Made by a program: the position numbers and the translations under genes. Under the pieces are notes generated by a model, which did no database searches, was not told the DNA's origin, and saw nothing but the letters and a program-made list of their open reading frames with translations. From Maratus speciosus (taxonomy: Eukaryota; Arthropoda; Arachnida; Araneae; Salticidae), in the NCBI GenBank assembly GCA_963932465.1, contig OZ010786.1:441986619-442050618 (forward strand): a stretch of 64,000 nt of DNA, given 5' to 3'. Positions 34,264 to 46,883 of the stretch are shown one piece after another. Position 1 is the stretch's first letter. Each line of letters opens with the position of its first letter.

Positions 34264-36850
34264 TTCTTGGTGCCCTGACGTTAGCGAAATGCTCTTGGGT
34301 TTAGTGCATAGTTTTTAACTTTTTTTTAATTCTTCTCTCTCGTAAGCATTTACGATGACGTAAAATTTTAGCGATCTCGCTTCAAAACTTTTAACATTTT
34401 AAAACTTTTTGCATATTTTTTCTCTTTCTTATAAACTCCTATAAATAAATTATTAAATAAATATTTTTTTATAAATAGATGACTTAAATTATTCTTATAA
34501 TGCTTTATTATGATTTTTTTTTGCAATTAACTTCTTTAAAAGTTACGTTTTTCAAGTATATAAACATTAAAAATTTTAATTACTTCAACATTATTTTAAT
34601 CTCTACGTTTTCTCTCATGTGCAGATATTATTTTGATTTTGAATATATTCTGGTACATTTATATTTAATTTTGAAAGAGAAATATTTTCTTTTATATATT
34701 ATGTGTGCCTTTTTCTGATAGAACAATATTTTTATCTTCAAGGACATGGTATAGAATATCATTATATGTTTATGAAGTTCTAATTTTGTGTTTATTTGAT
34801 ATACAAAATGAAAAAATCTTGATAAATACTTCCTTTAAATTGAAATGGTACAATTTTCTATGACGGTTTTCTTTTGGACAATTTATTTCACAGTGTTATA
34901 ATGATTTATAAAAAAAATTAAAAGTGATGTTATTTATAGAAATATAATGACATTTTTAATATTATGAAATCTAAATAATTTTATGCTATAGTGCATTAAT
35001 AAAAATTTTAAAATAATCATATAAAAATTTAATATCAATGATTTATTATATTTAAATATAAATATTATAAAGTTTGACAAGTTTATATCATAATTGTTTT
35101 TTACACTTATTATTGTTGAATAATTTTTAGAAACTCATAAATTTTGGTTCAAAAACATCTTTTTTAATTCAATTACAATGCATTTTTTTATGATTATCAA
35201 GATGCTAAATTTTTATTCATTAACTTTCATATCTCATTGGAATATTAAGTGGTATTACATGTACATATCATGCAATGACTATCGGAGTTCATCAGCGCAA
35301 TGTGAACTCTATTACTTGCTGTATGATACGGCATCTTAATGCCACTCTTCACATATTTTTTTTTTTATTGCTGTCAATTTTGGATGTTTTCATTGTGGGT
35401 TAATATAGTCGATTAGTATCAGTATTCCATGCACTGCGGGCGGCGCAACAGTGTGCTAGGCGTATATGGTACATTGTGGTCTATTGGTACTATTTGCTGA
35501 GTTGTTCTAATTGACATTCACCTAGAATTGGTTTTTAAATATATAATAATATTGCTCACATAAAACTTAGAAATAATTACCTTTCAATCTTATCAAAAAA
35601 TAAATAAATAAATAAAAATAAATATAAATAAAAAATTATAATAATAATAATCATAATAAATTTTTTAATCTTTTAAATTGCAAATAAGCCATTTTTTAAA
35701 AAATAATCTGATTAATAATTTGAGAATAAAGAAATAATGTAATAAAGAAATTATCTATACCAATAATAAAATTCTATCATATATACAATTTTATATGTTG
35801 CTAGACATGAAATTTATTCTCCTGTTAGGTTTTAGAAATTTATAATTATCTCATAGCATTCCCAATTCTCCTGTGCTTTTTACACCCCTTAAAATATTTA
35901 TTTTTTTTATTATACTACAGCATTTATTTTAATCCCCCCCCCTATGTTTAAAGGTATCTTTGGTTATCTCTGGTACTTTCACTGGTTAGAGCTGTCACCC
36001 AAGGTTTCTGTGGATTTTCCTGTGCATAGACCAAAAAATCCCCGTAAATGGTGTACAGGTCTACCAGCCAGATATTATTTTTTTTTCATTTTATTTGGAA
36101 GAATGTGGGACTTCCAACTGTTACGGAGACAAGTTAACAAGATCTTGCTCTTAAGATTAGCCAATTTTGGTTCTCAGACATCTGTGATGCTCTACGCGCA
36201 TTTTTTCTGTACTCAATAGATAAATTTGTAATTCCTTATTTTGTCAGTAGCTTATATTTATTATGGAGCAGTCCATTTTATTTTATTATTTTGGTATTTG
36301 CTCGGAGATTAAAGTATTTTTTTTTAGTTGCCGGCTTCCATAGGGGTCGGGTCACAAAAGAAAACAGCTTTCTTTCCCCCCTCCAGTTCGTCTCATGCGA
36401 TAATTTATAAACTCTGATAAGATACCACTTATTTTTACAATATTGGCTTTTTATGCTATAGTCAAAATTTAATCTTTTCTATGTTATTTCAATTTATAAT
36501 AGATTTTTTCGCACTGTGAGAATTATTTAACTTCTTGCTGAGGATATCAAAACATTACTGTTTTATTAATTTAAAAAAGGGTACCCTATAACCTAAAAAT
36601 CTAACTTATAATATAAATTGAAGAAAAATGATGTATAAAAAATAAGAAAATAATAAAAAGAAATGAAACAAAAATAAAAAGAAATATGAAATGAAATTAT
36701 GAAATGAAAAAATAAAGAAAGAAAATGAAATATATAAAAATAAAATATAAAGACTTACCTTGATTTCAATTTTTCTATTTCTTTTTTATTCTCTCCCAGG
36801 CTAACTCATCCAGTTAGATAAATTCTTTCTGTTTGTAGATAGTACGGACT
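34264..36850. other. Segment between the two 3.1-kb direct repeats
   Basis: 2.6 kb, very AT-rich. Immediately right of the left repeat is TTCTTGGTGCCCTGACG (34264-34280), which could be a tRNA primer-binding site if the repeats are LTRs. No polypurine tract directly abuts the right repeat; a purine-rich run lies further upstream (36655-36750). The 91-codon frame at 35944-36219 and the 72-codon frame at 34500-34718 carry no known retroelement domain. So if this is an LTR element, it is non-coding. Confidence 0.5.
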
Positions 36851-39800
36851 ACTTGGTAGTTACTATGAATTGGGTAGAAAATAATTTTTTTGGTGTCAAC
36901 CGGTGTCGCATTAATTAATATTTCTGATCAATTTATTTCTTTTTGTGGACATTTGGTTATTTTTTTTTAACACACATTGTATGAATGGAATGAGTGAGTA
37001 ATATGTATACATATATAAATATAAATGATAACATATGTAAAAAACATATGAAAAATATGTGTAAACACATATTGGAAATCGGTAGTATTTATAAAGCATT
37101 GTATGTCACCAATACTATGGAGAAATTTCTCTACGTTCTTTGGTTGACTAACACATTGCTTAGATTTCATATTAGGAATTTTTTTTTACGTTTTGTATAC
37201 GCCTCAGCACTTAACGTTTAAACATTTGATATTCAATGAATTATTAAAAAAAAATAAATAATTAAATAAAATTATTTAAAATAAAAAGATCATAAATAAA
37301 TTGCAATTTTTGATATCTGCATATGTTATTCAATATTTGATACAAAATCAATATTACTATTGCTAACTTATTTTGTGAGAATGTTTCATGCTTTTAATAT
37401 AAGAATCATCTATTAGCTTAGTAGACTTTATAAACAAAACAAAATAAAATTTTCTCTGTATTTTTCTGAAAAAATTTAAGAGATTCTTAACAGATAAACT
37501 TACCTTTTGATGTCCTAAATATTCTTTTGCATCCAATACTTTTTGAAGGTTTCAGAAATTCCTTGGAATTTATATTTTTATTTTGCACTGATGTTTGACA
37601 ATTTAACTTTCATTATGTTATTAATATAAGTAAAAAACTGATGTCTTATAACATAATGGTAATGATAATATTTTTACTTTGAACAGAAGCTACAAATTTC
37701 AATATATTGTTGTTTTTTTATATTTATGTGGTAAAACATTATAAATAAATTTTTCTATATTACTATGGTTGACACAGAAATACTGTTATGTTAATGTCAG
37801 TTATGAAATATTGGTAAAATTGTTGATTATTATTTTGGTTCAATTTTATATTGCTTTATTTGTATACTCATCATCTGCACATGAGAGTCATAGGTTTTCG
37901 TGTTCTATTTCACAACTCACCCCTAAACTATAATATGTATATCCTTCATCTGTTGAAATGTTTTGTGTTTTGCAGAGAAATAACTGTTTGTACCTATAGT
38001 TTTATTTCATAATACATTTCATTGACATTTAATATATGTTGATTTACACCGTCACTGTTATGTACTATATATATGTTGTGTTTTATGTACTATGCTTAAA
38101 ATTTATATGTTTTTAGGTGCTGTTTTATAGCTTGTTCCTTCTTAAATCCAAATTTTCACTATTTTAAAACTTCTGCAGCTATAATTTAAATTTTTAATTT
38201 CTCTTTTTGTGAGGTTATTGTGCAAAACACATGATTTTCCTCGTTTCAATTTTATAAAATGTTTGCAATATTTTTTGGTTTTAAATAACCGTTGACTAAA
38301 CATTTTTTTTTTGTATGCAGCGGAGATAAAATGTTATGTTGTAAAAGCTTTACATAACATTCATCCTTCTTAAATTTACATAAACTTAATTTTGTATATT
38401 CTGTTAATTTTAATAATCTACTTCCTTTTACCATCTTTCAATTTTGACAGCAAAATTTTATTAAGTTTTAAATATTAAATCCTAAATCTTTATTTTTAAT
38501 TATTTCATTTAAAATTACATTTATTATATTCTATTATCTTTTTCCATTTCTCTGGTAAACTTTCATAAAATTACTGAAATCGTTTGCCAGAGAAACGAAA
38601 TTCTAACTCCTATAGTTTCCCTTAATTTTATTGCTTTCCATTCACCTCGCACCCCAAAAAATGCAACTTTTAAGAAGGTTTTGTCCCTTATCTCAGAACG
38701 GACAGGAAATTCCTTTCGACGTCATAGGAACTCCCACATAGCAAACATTCCTTTCTCCCCGCTTCTTAAGTGCGTTGCCATTCCATGGTGATAATCCTAC
38801 TACAAAATCTTTTTCGCCGGAAGTGCTAGCGACAAGCCATCTTTAGAAATATTCTGATTGGCTGACGTTAACGAGATCGTTTCCAGATTTCGGCAGGCAT
38901 TTGAAAAAGAGTTGAGTTCGTTATTTTTGTCGGAAGAGAAAACACCGATTTGATATTTGGCTTTTCTTTTTTTAGCCGTTGGGCCTTGGGCCCAACGAGC
39001 GTTTACTTTTCCATTGATGGCGATTCTTCAATTCATCATTTAGTCAGTATTAATTGCCTGTTATACTTCATCAACCTCAACCAAGATATATCTGATATGA
39101 TAGCGTCCTGCTCATGCCTTCACGTCAATTTCCGCTAAATTACTTGATCCGATTTTGCTCAGTTTGAAAAAGATGTTTTCTGTTCTGCTTGAATCCGAAG
39201 ATGTGATGAAGGCCTTTCAGATTTTGTCCTTTGCCTAGCATATTTCAATTCATTTCAAATGTCACTTCCATTCGTCCAGTCGAATTTAAGCCGTGCCTCC
39301 TACAGTATCCGTGTTCCAAGGGAAGATATTAGATTTCGTGTTCTCCTCGATGTTTCCTCAACTATGTCATCTTAACAGTTGACGGAATCAATGTTAAAAT
39401 AATACAACTGTTCATCAATTTAAAACTCGTAAGAAACTAGTTGCCTATTCTCACTCTACTATCGTAAAGTCCTGAATTCATATATTCTCGAAAAGTGTGT
39501 AATGGATTAAAACATAATCAGAACTATTCTTATATATCCTAACTTTCCAACATAGTGGTATGATATGAAGACTGTGCATCCATATAAATAAGTATTGGAA
39601 GTAACTCCTGTCACAATAAGATAATATTTATTTAAATAATTTGAAATAATATTCTCTAATCCATAGTATTGTACCCGGATCCGGTTTAACAATATCTGTT
39701 ATCATATAATAAATGTTTTTTGTGCAATATCTGTCCGTATCATTTCAAGGGTGATTTTATTATTTATATAAGTTTCTACCAAAGAGGGGTGAGTATTATT

Positions 39801-39969
39801 ATTTATTTTTCCTTTTCAGATTTATCCAAATTTGTTTACATCGCTATTACACTGGCCACTATACGATCAAAGCCATAGTGTGATTTCGGGGAATGTGAAT
39901 TGAATTTGTTTCGATCAGATTTTCTTTTCGAATTGTTTCAATTTACATATCCCGGAATCTCACTTAACA
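36851..39969. repeat. 3.1-kb direct repeat, right copy (LTR-like)
   Basis: Direct copy of 31130-34263, same orientation, ending ...CCCGGAATCTCACTTAACA. Offset is about 5.71-5.72 kb. The sequence after it (39970 onward) differs from that after the left copy, so the pattern is A-B-A-C, not a simple tandem A-B-A-B. No clear short target duplication flanks the pair. Confidence 0.93.
38816..38868. promoter_or_regulatory. Promoter-like cluster, right copy
   Basis: Same ETS-like, YY1-like and inverted CCAAT words as at 33110-33162. The copies differ just downstream (GTTGCCGAG against GTTAACGAG), leaving the words intact. Confidence 0.35.
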
Positions 39970-40202
39970 ATTTTAATAACCTGTTAAGTTTTGTTACAGT
40001 ATTCTGAATGTGTTGGAAAGTGTTACATAATCTATGCTGGAAACATGGTTTTTCCTTCTTGTTGTAATATTACTTTTTATGTATAATTTGTATTAACTCG
40101 ACGTAATCAAATAGTGAATGGAATAAACGCACTCTGAATCAAGCAAAGGAAATTTCATTTTAAAAAAATGCTCTATTCTTTGTTTAAAATAGGCCTTATT
40201 TA

Positions 40203-40459
40203 TGCAGTAAAACCTCGATTTAACGGACTAATTGGGACTAAGATGTGTCCGTTAAATCGCACAGTACTATTTATAATATTATTTTGTTATAATTATAGTA
40301 CATATATATATTATTACGTACTTGTAATTACATATATTATTACAGTGCAAATTACATATATATATAATATATATATACAATATATACAGTGTATACATGT
40401 ATTGTATATATCTAATATATGTATATACATAAATATATATTGTATATACATATATGCTA

Positions 40460-40497
<38 letters not shown>

Positions 40498-40959
40498 ACA
40501 ATACATTACTTTTAATAATGCAATATTGGTAATGAAATACAAACGAATAAATTTAAAAGAGGGTTGCGTGTTGATTCTCAAGTAGGGGAGGGGGCAGTAA
40601 TACTTTTTTTTTTCGAAGCGTGTTTCATTGTTTTAGAAGCTGTTTTATCATGGAGGCTTCCAGTAAATAATAGTCATAAATAAATATTTGACATTTGTTA
40701 AATATAAAAATTTGAAATACGGGCGTTGAATTTCAGGTTAGGGAGAGGGGAATAATTTTAAATTAACGATTTTGATTTGTTAATTTAAGGATAAAGTGTT
40801 TTAAAAGGGATATTAAACGAAACCCTCTGTGCGATCTGCGTTCACACTTACGCACTTGTTTTACTTTAATTTTTGTTTAATTTTTAATTTTTTTTTTAAT
40901 TAGTCCGTTGAATCCGAAGTCCGTAGAATCGAGGTCCGTTAAATCGAGGGTTTACTGTA
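40203..40959. mobile_element. pogo/Tigger-type MITE with TA-rich core
   Basis: It begins CAGTAAAACCTCGATTTAAC (40205) and ends GTTAAATCGAGGGTTTACTG (40957) followed by TA. The left target reads TG, probably a mutated TA. Subterminal parts repeat GTCCGTTAAATCG/CGAGGTCCGTT. These ends resemble pogo/Tigger families (established for CAGTA...ACCTCG ends). The middle (40300-40500) is a TATA-rich simple repeat, which generates the spurious frames at 40168-40581. Confidence 0.82.
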
Positions 40960-42066
40960 GTTAATTTTTATTAAAAATAAATCGTACATTTGATGTAAAA
41001 TAACGCATTCTGAGCTGCCAAAGCGAAATATAGAAAAGTTTTAGGGAACTATTTCTATTAAGGAGAGAAGTTATCATTCCTTAATGTCATGTAAAACCTT
41101 ATTTATGAGACGTGTTTGGCAGTGTGAAGTTCCTTAACTCCTAAAATATGACAGTATTACTTCGAACTAAATCTATCACGTTTATGCATAGTAAATTTGA
41201 TTTTCCTCTATTTTATATAGTTTGAATAAATTTTATGTCGAGATAGCAGCATTACAAGTTAACATTTTTCAAAATTAGTTTCGTCTTGTCTGCTTATTTT
41301 CCCCAATGCTTCAAAAATATATATTTATAAGGAGTTCATTTCGGTTTTCTGATTTTATATACATTTTCTTTTGTTCTAAACTTGGAAGTTACAACGCAAG
41401 GCATATCATTATTGATTAATATTTTTTTCTCTTTTAAATTAAGGGATCGAAATCTACCAGAGCAAACAGGAAAGATATTCCGGTTCTTGAAATTATGCAA
41501 ACATTGTTCGGCTCGTGAAAGTATGGCAAATATTGTTTCGGTTTAAGCAATTAATAAATCATATTATTGCAGTTTTATATATGTAGCTGATTGTACTCCT
41601 TGAAACTATTTTTTATTACTTAAATTCTAGAATGCATTTTTAATTTTTTTTTATGGTTAGATATTAGTTTCCCTACACTGTCAAAAAAAAAAAAAAAAAA
41701 AAAAAATTCAGTCAATAATAATTTTGAAATAGCGTTTCGGTTTCTAGATTTTTCCATTTCAAGGCCTGTTTAAATTCTTCTTTAGAATATGCATTATTTT
41801 CAATTGTTTAAAGTTTAACCCCTTTAGTGATATTATGTATTACCCGTTTACATTTATTATTGAATATAATTAGGTGCAACATTTCGGCAAGTAGGGTCAA
41901 TTGAGGATAATTACTAACGTGGGACACTTAAAAACATGCCCCGCTAACACTAGTTAGAGAGTAACTGGTACTAAAGTGAAGTAAAATCAGTGCTTTAAAT
42001 CGTTATTGACAGGATAAGAACTTCCGCGATTGGGTGTTTCACGCTTGCAGCCGTATACGCGCTTAC
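40960..42066. other. Non-coding stretch with dispersed repeat copy (about 40990-41420)
   Basis: About 41040-41420 is the fourth copy of the old repeat. It keeps the uninterrupted site AGAAGTTATCATTCC (about 41061-41076), the empty counterpart of the SINE insertion at 25471. An A run lies at 41683-41705. No gene. Confidence 0.6.
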
Positions 42067-42072
42067 CATATC

Positions 42073-42240
42073 CAGGGCTCGCAGTGTTCCTAAAATTTTC
42101 GCACTTTGCTACCAGTATTTTAAATAAGAATTCGTCTTGGTAGATTCCTTTAACATCTGTAATAAAACTATACAATAAAGATTATCGTTTTAAAATAGTG
42201 GTAGCAAAGTGCAAAAATTTTAGGAACGCTGCGAGCCCTG
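42073..42240. mobile_element. Fold-back hAT-like MITE, 168 bp
   Basis: It begins CAGGGCTCGCAGTGTTCC and ends GGAACGCTGCGAGCCCTG. The arms are about 55 bp and include TAAAATTTT and GGTAGCAAAGTGC. CATATC is duplicated on both sides (42067-42072 and 42241-42246). The minus frame at 41987-42175 crosses its left border and is spurious. Confidence 0.88.
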
Positions 42241-42368
42241 CATATCCCTTAATAGTTCAAAGTGACAATTATTTTTGCAGTACCTACAAATATTCTTCGT
42301 TTCTATCAGGTAAAATCAAGGTAAGTTGTTGCTCTTAATCAAAAATTGTTAAATTATATTTGCTATAA

Positions 42369-42578
42369 GGCTAATTCCATGAAAATTTGTCATGTCTATC
42401 ACATAGCTGAAAATCGCTGTGCTTGTTGGCCACCGTTATTTTCGAAAGTTTGCTTCGCCTTATTCAATTGATGAGATATCTCCGATAAAACAAATCACAT
42501 TTTTTCCGTTCTAAAATATTGGTAGCATAGTGATTTTCAGATGTGTGACAGACATGACAAGCTTTCATGGAATTAGCC
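42369..42578 (+). mobile_element. GGCTAATTCC MITE, copy 2
   Basis: GGCTAATTCCATG at the left and CATGGAATTAGCC at the right, with a nearly perfect 36-bp inverted end continuing TTGTCATGTCTATCACA. ATAA flanks both sides (42365-42368 and 42579-42582). Matches copies at 28438 and 59868. Confidence 0.9.
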
Positions 42579-43212
42579 ATAACAAAATATTAATAAGTTT
42601 TTGTTCCAAATCTTTTTCAGAGACACATAGAACCATGTTCACATTTACCCGAAAATTTTCTTGATATTAAGTGAGAGAGAAGAATGATATGAAGAGTTTC
42701 TTTTTTTTTAATTGTTCCAGTTAAGATCATATTAAAACCCTCTGAGTGGTTTGAGCGTATTTTTCTGTCTCCCCCAAAAAACTGAAATCTGTTGAAGAAA
42801 AAAAAATATTTTAAACCGAATTGTATTTTAAAATATATTTCAATTAAAGGGGCATGACGTGCATTTTAGAAGCAAACAGTAAAAGGAAATTTAAATTAAG
42901 ATTATGCTTTACAAGCATTTATATGAAAATGCGGGAAAGCCCTCAAGACGTTCGGAGGGTCCTCATATGAAGTCGTAACTGCTTGTACCGTTGAAACTTG
43001 AGGTTTCCCCAGGAGCTTTTGTTCAGCACTGAATGTTTAAGATGTCTGAATGTCACAAATTATATCGGAAATCACTATAATGGGTGCACATTGGTTCAGT
43101 AGGATAGATTTTTTAAATTCAAGGCAGTAGGCCGTTCAACGTTATATTCGTTTGCAATGATTTTCGTTTAAAAATATAAATTCAAAACAGACCATAACAT
43201 GTTCCATCTACA
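42579..43212. other. Stretch without recognised features
   Basis: Mixed AT-rich sequence; no frame, RNA gene or repeat seen. Confidence 0.4.
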
Positions 43213-43399
43213 CGAGGCTAACGAGAAAGACAGGCTACCGCGGTGGGTCCGATTCCTCATTTTTTACAGACCACTGTAGTCACGTGATGCTGTTTTCGCA
43301 CACTTTCATTGGTGCATTCGAGCATCACGTGATTCCAGCGGTCTCTAAAAAAGGGCGAATCGGACCCACCGCGGTAGCCTGTCTTTTTCGTTAGCCTCG
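43213..43399. mobile_element. Palindromic MITE with perfect 9-bp target duplication
   Basis: It begins CGAGGCTAACGAGAAAGACA and ends TCTTTTTCGTTAGCCTCG; the arms pair for about 78 bp, including GGCTACCGCGGTGGGTCC and CACGTGATGC. CCATCTACA is exactly duplicated (43204-43212 and 43400-43408). A 9-bp duplication suits Mutator-like elements. 187 bp, non-coding. Confidence 0.93.
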
Positions 43400-43434
43400 C
43401 CATCTACACTGCTTACGTCAGTGGGGGCGCTAAC

Positions 43435-43710
43435 CACCGCCCCCTGAATAATAGGCCTGAGCGCTGGCCCAAAAATGGAGGCGGCCGAAGGCGGATTTTT
43501 TTCAGCGTGTGTACGGTCCCTTAAATATTCGTACCAATATTTTTTTAAAGTTTTTTCCGCTTTATTTTTCTAAGGTGAAACCAGTGAGGGAAATCTGTTA
43601 TAAAAGACTGCTGTCAACATTTGAGGGACCGTACCTACGTTAAAAAAAATCGGCCTTCGACAGCCACCATTCTTGTGTCAGCGCTCAGGCCTAGTATTCA
43701 GGGGGCGGTG
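43435..43710. mobile_element. GC-rich inverted-repeat MITE (CACCGCCCCCTGAATA ends)
   Basis: Left CACCGCCCCCTGAATA-ATA-GGCCTGAGCGCTG; right CAGCGCTCAGGCC-TAG-TATTCAGGGGGCGGTG. The arms continue inward through GGCCGAAGGC/GCCTTCGACAG and end near ACGGTCCCT/AGGGACCGT, about 95 bp each. No target duplication found. It begins only 27 bp after the duplication of the previous MITE. Confidence 0.85.
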
Positions 43711-43785
43711 ACGCCAACATTAGGTTCGTTTGGAAAGATTTTCTTTTTAAAATATAAGACCATTGAGCACAGATTTTAGGTATAA

Positions 43786-44544
43786 TTAAGGGGTCTCAGG
43801 ACTCTTAAAGCTTTAAAATTTTCGAAATTTTAATTTTTTTAGATGTTAAACTCCAATCTTTTCTGAACATTTTGATATAATTGTTTCCTTGAAATCCCTA
43901 TTAGAACTGAAGTTATGGCTTTTACATTTATACACGTTCAATAGCTGAATCGTACTTTCGGAAACTTTGAAGCCATTTTTCTCCAAATGACGTTTTTGGG
44001 CATAATGCGCACGATATCTCAAAAACTTATGAATATTTTTTCATGAAATTTTCAAAACAGATGTTTTATGTTAGTCTGTATAAACTGAACCTAAAATTTC
44101 CTTTTTATTGTTCAAAATAATATTTTTTTAGGTGACTATACTGTTGAAATTTTCTTAATTTTGCATTAGCTCAATACAACTTTGTATTAAAAATATAAAA
44201 AAGCTTTAAATACAAATTTATTTAGGTTCAAGGTAATTATCACAATATGACGTATAAGTAGGTACTAAAATTTTCATTCTAGTTGTAACACTTATTTTGT
44301 AATCGTGCGCGTAAGCTGTTATGCCGCTTTTTTGCTCGAAAAATGTCTAGCAGTTTGGAGCCCCCTGTAAATGTTAATTCTGTATCTTATAATTTTTTAA
44401 ATGCACGAAATGAAAGAACATACTTATATATTTTCTTCCAATTAAAATTGTGTCTTAAAATCAAATACATTTTAAGATATTAAATGTTGAAAATATTCTT
44501 TTTTTTTCTTTTTTTCCAATTTTAAGAGTCCTGAGACACCTTAA
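43786..44544. mobile_element. TTAA-flanked MITE (GGGGTCTCAGGACTC ends)
   Basis: TTAA-GGGGTCTCAGGACTC at the left and GAGTCCTGAGACACC-TTAA at the right, with inverted ends of about 22 bp. 759 bp, non-coding. The end plan resembles the TTAAGGGGGCAC element at 13050-13774. Confidence 0.8.
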
Positions 44545-46431
44545 GGTATTTATCACGGCCTGGGGAAGTGTTGCCAGTAGGTTACTTTTTTTAAATTCAG
44601 ATCTCTTGACTGGCACCACTTTTTTGAAATATGAAATTTCGCCTTATTTAACCCTTTGAATACTGAAGTCTAAAAACGCACTGGCATTCAAAATACGGAA
44701 ACGCCCGAATGCTGAAATTTTGCTGCGAGATTTTTTCACCCCCTTTCTTCTGCGCTTCTGACCTGTCAGAAGCACAATAAGAAGGCAGCCTTCTTCGAAA
44801 GTAGAACTTATTTTCCCCTACTATCCCCCCTAAGGTCCACTACTCATACAAAAGGCTAATCCTGTTCAAGGGAATGTTTTTATTGTACTAAAGCCCGAAT
44901 TATTTGTGCATGTTTTATCTTTCAGGATTTATTCCTGGCATGTTATTTCTGAGAGTTTCTCGAAATTAGCTTCTTACGTGTTAGAATTAGAGTAACCTTT
45001 GTCCAATAATGAAATTTGTCGCAGGGAGAATACAATTTCTTGCTTTTCGTTTTACTGTATATTTTTTTCCGATAAATATTTGCAGTGAACTAAAAAAATC
45101 TGTTCTACAAATAACATTTTAAAAAATCGACTTCTGTTTTCAAAGAAATTTATGAAAAAATATACCAATATTTCCATTGTACGGGTATTTCTAAATTATC
45201 TAACTGTATTTGACAGATAATTTTTTTTATGTCATAAGTCAAATCGTTAAAAGAGAAACATCAGATGCGAACTAAAAGATAATAACTAATAAATATTCTG
45301 TTCGAAAATTATTTTACAAATCACATCAAAAATAAAAATTCTACTTTTTGTAATATATTTGTGTATCCTAAGAAAGTACCAAATTTTTAATATCGAATTT
45401 TAAAATTATTCAAGGAATAAGATCATTGTGATTAAAAAAAAGTTACTGATTGATGCCATTAAAAGAATGATAGTAAACAATTTATTTTTTATTTTTAGCA
45501 TTTTAAAAGTTCATATTAATTTTCTATTAATTATTAAATACATACGATTTATGAAAACATAGTAACTAAAAAAGCTGTATCTAGAAACTAATATCTCAAA
45601 AATTCAATTTATTTTTTCTTAACAAAATTTCAACTTTTTCCCAGAAGTCAAAGCTTTAAAAATGTTTAAAAAAATGTTTAACGTTAAAATAAATAATAAT
45701 GACGTGAATTAATAAATAATAATAACTTAATAACTATTTGCTTCAAAATGTATTTAAATATTATGCAATACAGAAAATATATGTATATTACTGTACATAT
45801 TTTTTAATCTATCAAACTTTTAATAAAAGTGAAATAAACATTAAATCCTTATATTGTTAATAGATTTTTTTTTATGTTTCCAGACACAAAAATACAGTAA
45901 CTAAAAAAAGGAAAAGCATACAGAAAACAAAGTTATCTACAGAAAAATTAAAATATTCTTTTTTTGCCTTTTTTTCTGGACATCGTCAATTTTTATAAAT
46001 TTGTAATAAATGGATCTAAGGTTTGCTATTATAGATTTTAATGGCTGTAATGGAATTTCTAAGTTTCTAAACGTATAGAAAATACAGGAAAAGGAAAAAA
46101 TAAAAAAAGGAAAAGCATATAGAAAACAAAGTTATCTGGAAGAATTAAAATTTTCTTTCAGTTTTTTTATTCTGGAAAATGGACATTGTCAATTTTTATA
46201 AATTTGTAATAAATGGATCTAAGATTCATTATTATAGATCCGAATGGATGTAATGGATTTTCTAAATTCCTAACATATAGAAAATACAGTATCTAAAAAA
46301 AGGAAAAGCATGTAGAAAACAAAGTTATCTAGAAGAATTAAAATTGCCGTTATTTTTCTTTCTTTTTTTTCTGGAAAGTGGATGTCGTCAATTTTTATAA
46401 ATTTGTAATAAATGGATCTAATATACATTAT

Positions 46432-46883
46432 CAGGGCCGAAACTAGTTTTTTTGTGCCCGGGGAAAACATGTATTTTGCTCCCCCTCCCACATACACACA
46501 CCACCGCCATCCTGACGCACAATAAAACTTATCGACTTCATGTATCCTATGCAAAAAAAAAAAAAATCCTTAAAAAAATAATTTAATAATAATTAAAATG
46601 TCAGATAGAAATATGTAAACAATGTTCCCATAGGATTAACATTAGCTTGAGCGTTGAGAGCTAATAGTAGTTATGCGAAAAACTAGGACGCTAATGTTAA
46701 CAGGGTTGCCGAGTCGGAGTCGTCCATTTTCCCACCCACTCCGCAGCCCTGAATGTTAAACCTATATTGCTTTTCCAATTTTGGTTGGACAAACAAAATT
46801 CTAAACAAAATCTTAAATTCACCCCCTCCACCTTCGATTTCATTCTCGCGCCCGAGGCACATACACCCCTAGTTTCGGCCCTG
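46432..46883. mobile_element. hAT-like MITE (CAGGGCCGAAACTAG ends)
   Basis: Begins CAGGGCCGAAACTAG and ends CTAGTTTCGGCCCTG, a perfect 15-bp inverted end. Flanks TACATTAT and TTCATTAA match in 6 of 8 positions. It sits in the 200-bp repeat array and carries a 51-bp insert at 46701-46751. A partial relative starts at 47183. Minus frames at 46270-46554 and 46697-46936 are by-products. Confidence 0.85.
46701..46751. mobile_element. Very short hAT-like insertion, 51 bp
   Basis: Starts CAGGGTTGCCGAGTCGG and ends CCACTCCGCAGCCCTG; the two ends are imperfect inverted repeats. An exact 8-bp duplication AATGTTAA flanks it (46693-46700 and 46752-46759). It is essentially two transposon ends with almost nothing between, nested three levels deep. 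Confidence 0.85.

Noticed and set aside
31250..39692. Matched pairs of short frames in the two 3.1-kb repeats
   Set aside because: The pairs are identical because the DNA is duplicated. Frames are 60-75 codons, occur on both strands and have no domains.
40168..40581. Frames of 61-115 codons rich in I, Y and T
   Set aside because: They translate a TATA-rich simple repeat inside a pogo-type MITE.
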